Notes under the pieces: model-generated
Seen by the model: the letters and a program-made list of their open reading frames with translations, nothing else
Databases searched by the model: none
Told to the model about the DNA's origin: nothing
In this document: positions 62,581-64,000 of the stretch, piece by piece
Numbering within the stretch: position 1 is the stretch's first letter
Layout: each line of letters starts with the position of its first letter
Assembly (NCBI RefSeq): GCF_020179425.1
Contig: NZ_JAILYM010000001.1
Location: 186,001-250,000, forward strand
Reading direction: 5' to 3'
From: Novosphingobium percolationis
Lineage (GTDB): Bacteria; Pseudomonadota; Alphaproteobacteria; Sphingomonadales; Sphingomonadaceae
Length of the DNA stretch: 64,000 nt
Position numbers and translations under genes: made by a program

Positions 62581-62595
62581 ACCTGTCCGACAGGT
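62581..62595. promoter_or_regulatory. 15-bp palindrome between haem oxygenase and RTX genes
   Basis: ACCTGTC-C-GACAGGT, fully symmetric, in the 223-bp divergent space. It shares the GTC-N-GAC core with the sugar operator but not the AT flanks, so it may be bound by a different regulator. Nothing else is recognised in this space. Confidence 0.35.
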
Positions 62596-62704
62596 TCCCG
62601 CCGTTGTCGAAAAAGGCGACGCGTCGGTGGCTTGGGCTGGAAATGTCGCATGATTGCAACACGCGTTGGTCATGGCGCGACCGATCCCTTCGCCACAGGC
62701 CATC

Positions 62705-63817
62705 ATGACCCTTCGCACCCCCCTGCCAGCCCCGCGCATCATCGACGGCACGGCCGACGCCGACGTTCTGGACGGCACTGACGGCGCGGATACGCTCCAC
62801 GGCTTCGCTGGCAACGACGTGCTGAACGGCGGTGCGGGCGACGACCTGCTCGATGGCGGCGCGGGCAACGACAGGATGGTCGGCGGCGCAGGCGATGATA
62901 CCTACATCGTCGATGCGATCGGCGACAAGATCGTCGAAAAGGCCAACGAAGGGCTGGACCTCGTCCAGACCGGGCGGGCCATCTACAGGCTTGGTGCCAA
63001 CCTTGAGAACCTCACCTTCACCGTCGGCGGCACGCATACCGGTACGGGCAACAACCTGGCCAACGTGCTGACGGGCAATGGCGGGGTGGATATCCTCAGC
63101 GGCCGCGGCGGTGACGATACGCTGCTGGGCATGGCCGGCCGGGACATCCTCTACGGCGGCAAGGGCACCGACCATATCGATGGCGGCGCGGGCGCAGACC
63201 TGATGCGGGGCGACCTGGGCGACGACACGTTCATTGTCGACAACGCAGGCGACCGCGTCATCGAAACGCGCGGCGAGGGCACGGACACGGTCGAATCCTC
63301 GATCAGTTACGTGCTGCCCAGCAATGTCGAGAACCTGCTGCTGACGGGCACCAAGGCGCTCAATGGGACGGGCAACAAGCTCGACAACGACCTGACCGGC
63401 AATGCGGGCAAGAACGTGCTTTCGGGCGGAAAGGGCAATGACGTACTCGACGGCCACGGCGGTGCGGATCGCCTGATCGGCGGCCTCGGTGCGGATCACT
63501 TCGTGTTCGGCACCGATGCGCTGGACGAAACTTTCGATACAATCACCGATTTCTCGCACACGCAAGGCGACCAGATCTTGATCGACCGCGCGGTGTTTGA
63601 CGCCTTTGGCGGGGTGCGCGCGGTGACCAACGGCATGTTCCTTGCGGGTGACGGCGCGACCGAAGCTGTCACCGGCAACCAGCACCTGATTTACGACACC
63701 TCCACCGGCGCGCTCTATTACGATGTCGACGGCGCGGGCGGTGACGATGCGGTCAAGTTCGCGACGTTGAGTGGCGCGCCATCGCTGGTGATCGGCGACT
63801 TCCTGCTGTTCGGCTGA
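62705..63817 (+). CDS. RTX calcium-binding, probably type I secreted protein (copy 3)
   Basis: Protein of 370 residues made mostly of RTX nonapeptides: [57 protein letters not shown], interleaved with Peptidase-M10-like blocks ([29 protein letters not shown]). No signal peptide; the C-terminus ends [10 protein letters not shown], a hydrophobic end as used in type I secretion. It is unlike the two copies at 13.7-16.7 kb in layout. The start is uncertain: 62705 is taken, 62672 is an alternative; neither has a good SD. It is divergent from the haem oxygenase. Confidence 0.78.
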   Translation: MTLRTPLPAPRIIDGTADADVLDGTDGADTLHGFAGNDVLNGGAGDDLLDGGAGNDRMVGGAGDDTYIVDAIGDKIVEKANEGLDLVQTGRAIYRLGANLENLTFTVGGTHTGTGNNLANVLTGNGGVDILSGRGGDDTLLGMAGRDILYGGKGTDHIDGGAGADLMRGDLGDDTFIVDNAGDRVIETRGEGTDTVESSISYVLPSNVENLLLTGTKALNGTGNKLDNDLTGNAGKNVLSGGKGNDVLDGHGGADRLIGGLGADHFVFGTDALDETFDTITDFSHTQGDQILIDRAVFDAFGGVRAVTNGMFLAGDGATEAVTGNQHLIYDTSTGALYYDVDGAGGDDAVKFATLSGAPSLVIGDFLLFG

Positions 63818-63889
63818 CCCTATCACTTGACAAGTCGCGCTGTGCGCCGTCACTGCCGGTCAACCAGAAAATGACCGGAGAGTAGGTGC

Positions 63890-64000
63890 ATGACCGATAG
63901 CGTGGCCGCGGGCGTTCAGCCGCCGAACGAAATGCTGGCAACGCTGGGCCTGCAACGCATCGTGGCGATGGGCGGCGGGCGTTCGCGCATGGAGTTCCTG
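63890..64000 (+). CDS. PaaI-like acyl-CoA thioesterase (start only)
   Basis: The first 37 codons of a gene cut by the window edge: MTDSVAAGVQPP followed by MLATLGLQRIVAMGGGRSRMEFL. The helix plus GxxRSRMEF stretch resembles the start of hotdog thioesterases of PaaI type. GGAGAG lies upstream of the ATG at 63890. The rest is outside the window, so the call is tentative. Confidence 0.5.
   Translation, partial: MTDSVAAGVQPPNEMLATLGLQRIVAMGGGRSRMEFL

Overview
The window is 64 kb of high-GC, gene-dense DNA that looks like a Sphingomonadales (Novosphingobium- or Sphingomonas-like) alphaproteobacterial chromosome. This is inferred from three TonB-dependent receptors placed beside glycoside hydrolases, Weimberg / De Ley-Doudoroff style sugar oxidation genes, a ppk-ppx pair, an HD-GYP and a PilZ protein, and a bacteriophytochrome paired with a haem oxygenase. 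No rRNA, tRNA, transposase, prophage or CRISPR array was seen.

Layout. 1-2.8 kb: acyl-CoA dehydrogenase (cut by the left edge) and an SDR on the minus strand, divergent from an IclR regulator, with a clean palindrome between them. 2.9-13.4 kb: housekeeping and signalling genes (degenerate HD-GYP, FAD protein, PilZ, aldo/keto reductase, M19 dipeptidase, a small orphan gene, a REP-like inverted repeat pair, ppx, ppk). 13.7-16.7 kb: two paralogous RTX proteins facing each other. 17-23.6 kb: a sulfate ABC importer, a YezD-like small protein and a TonB receptor.

23.6-44.9 kb is the centrepiece, a polysaccharide utilisation region for arabinan or arabinogalactan. A tightly packed minus-strand operon runs from 37.8 kb down to about 28.8 kb. 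Its genes are a 2-oxoglutarate-semialdehyde-type aldehyde dehydrogenase, an AraD1 dehydratase, an L-arabinose/D-galactose 1-dehydrogenase, GH51, DgoK, DgoA and two GH43 enzymes. It is followed by a TonB receptor and a further glycosidase-like protein. Divergent plus-strand genes supply a GntR/FadR regulator, and further along an aldose epimerase, an IlvD/Edd sugar-acid dehydratase and an SMP-30 lactonase; a FucP-type transporter and an SDR lie on the minus strand. Together they encode two routes: L-arabinose to 2-oxoglutarate, and D-galactose to pyruvate plus glyceraldehyde-3-phosphate. The two appear to share the early enzymes. A GTC-N-GAC sequence recurs in at least three of the promoter regions and is the likely operator.

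45-50 kb: two TetR regulators, a small membrane protein, a FadH-like dienoyl-CoA reductase, and a rhodanese / ArsR / thioredoxin operon with an ATTC-N8-GAAT operator typical of persulfide-sensing SqrR/BigR regulators. 50.1-59.4 kb: a second glycan locus (DUF1593 protein, GH30, LacI regulator, TonB receptor, GH3) with LacI-type operators in front of its two plus-strand arms. 59.4-64 kb: bacteriophytochrome with receiver domain, haem oxygenase, a third RTX protein, and the start of a PaaI-like thioesterase cut by the right edge.

All functional names come from reading motifs and recalling families. No database search was run.
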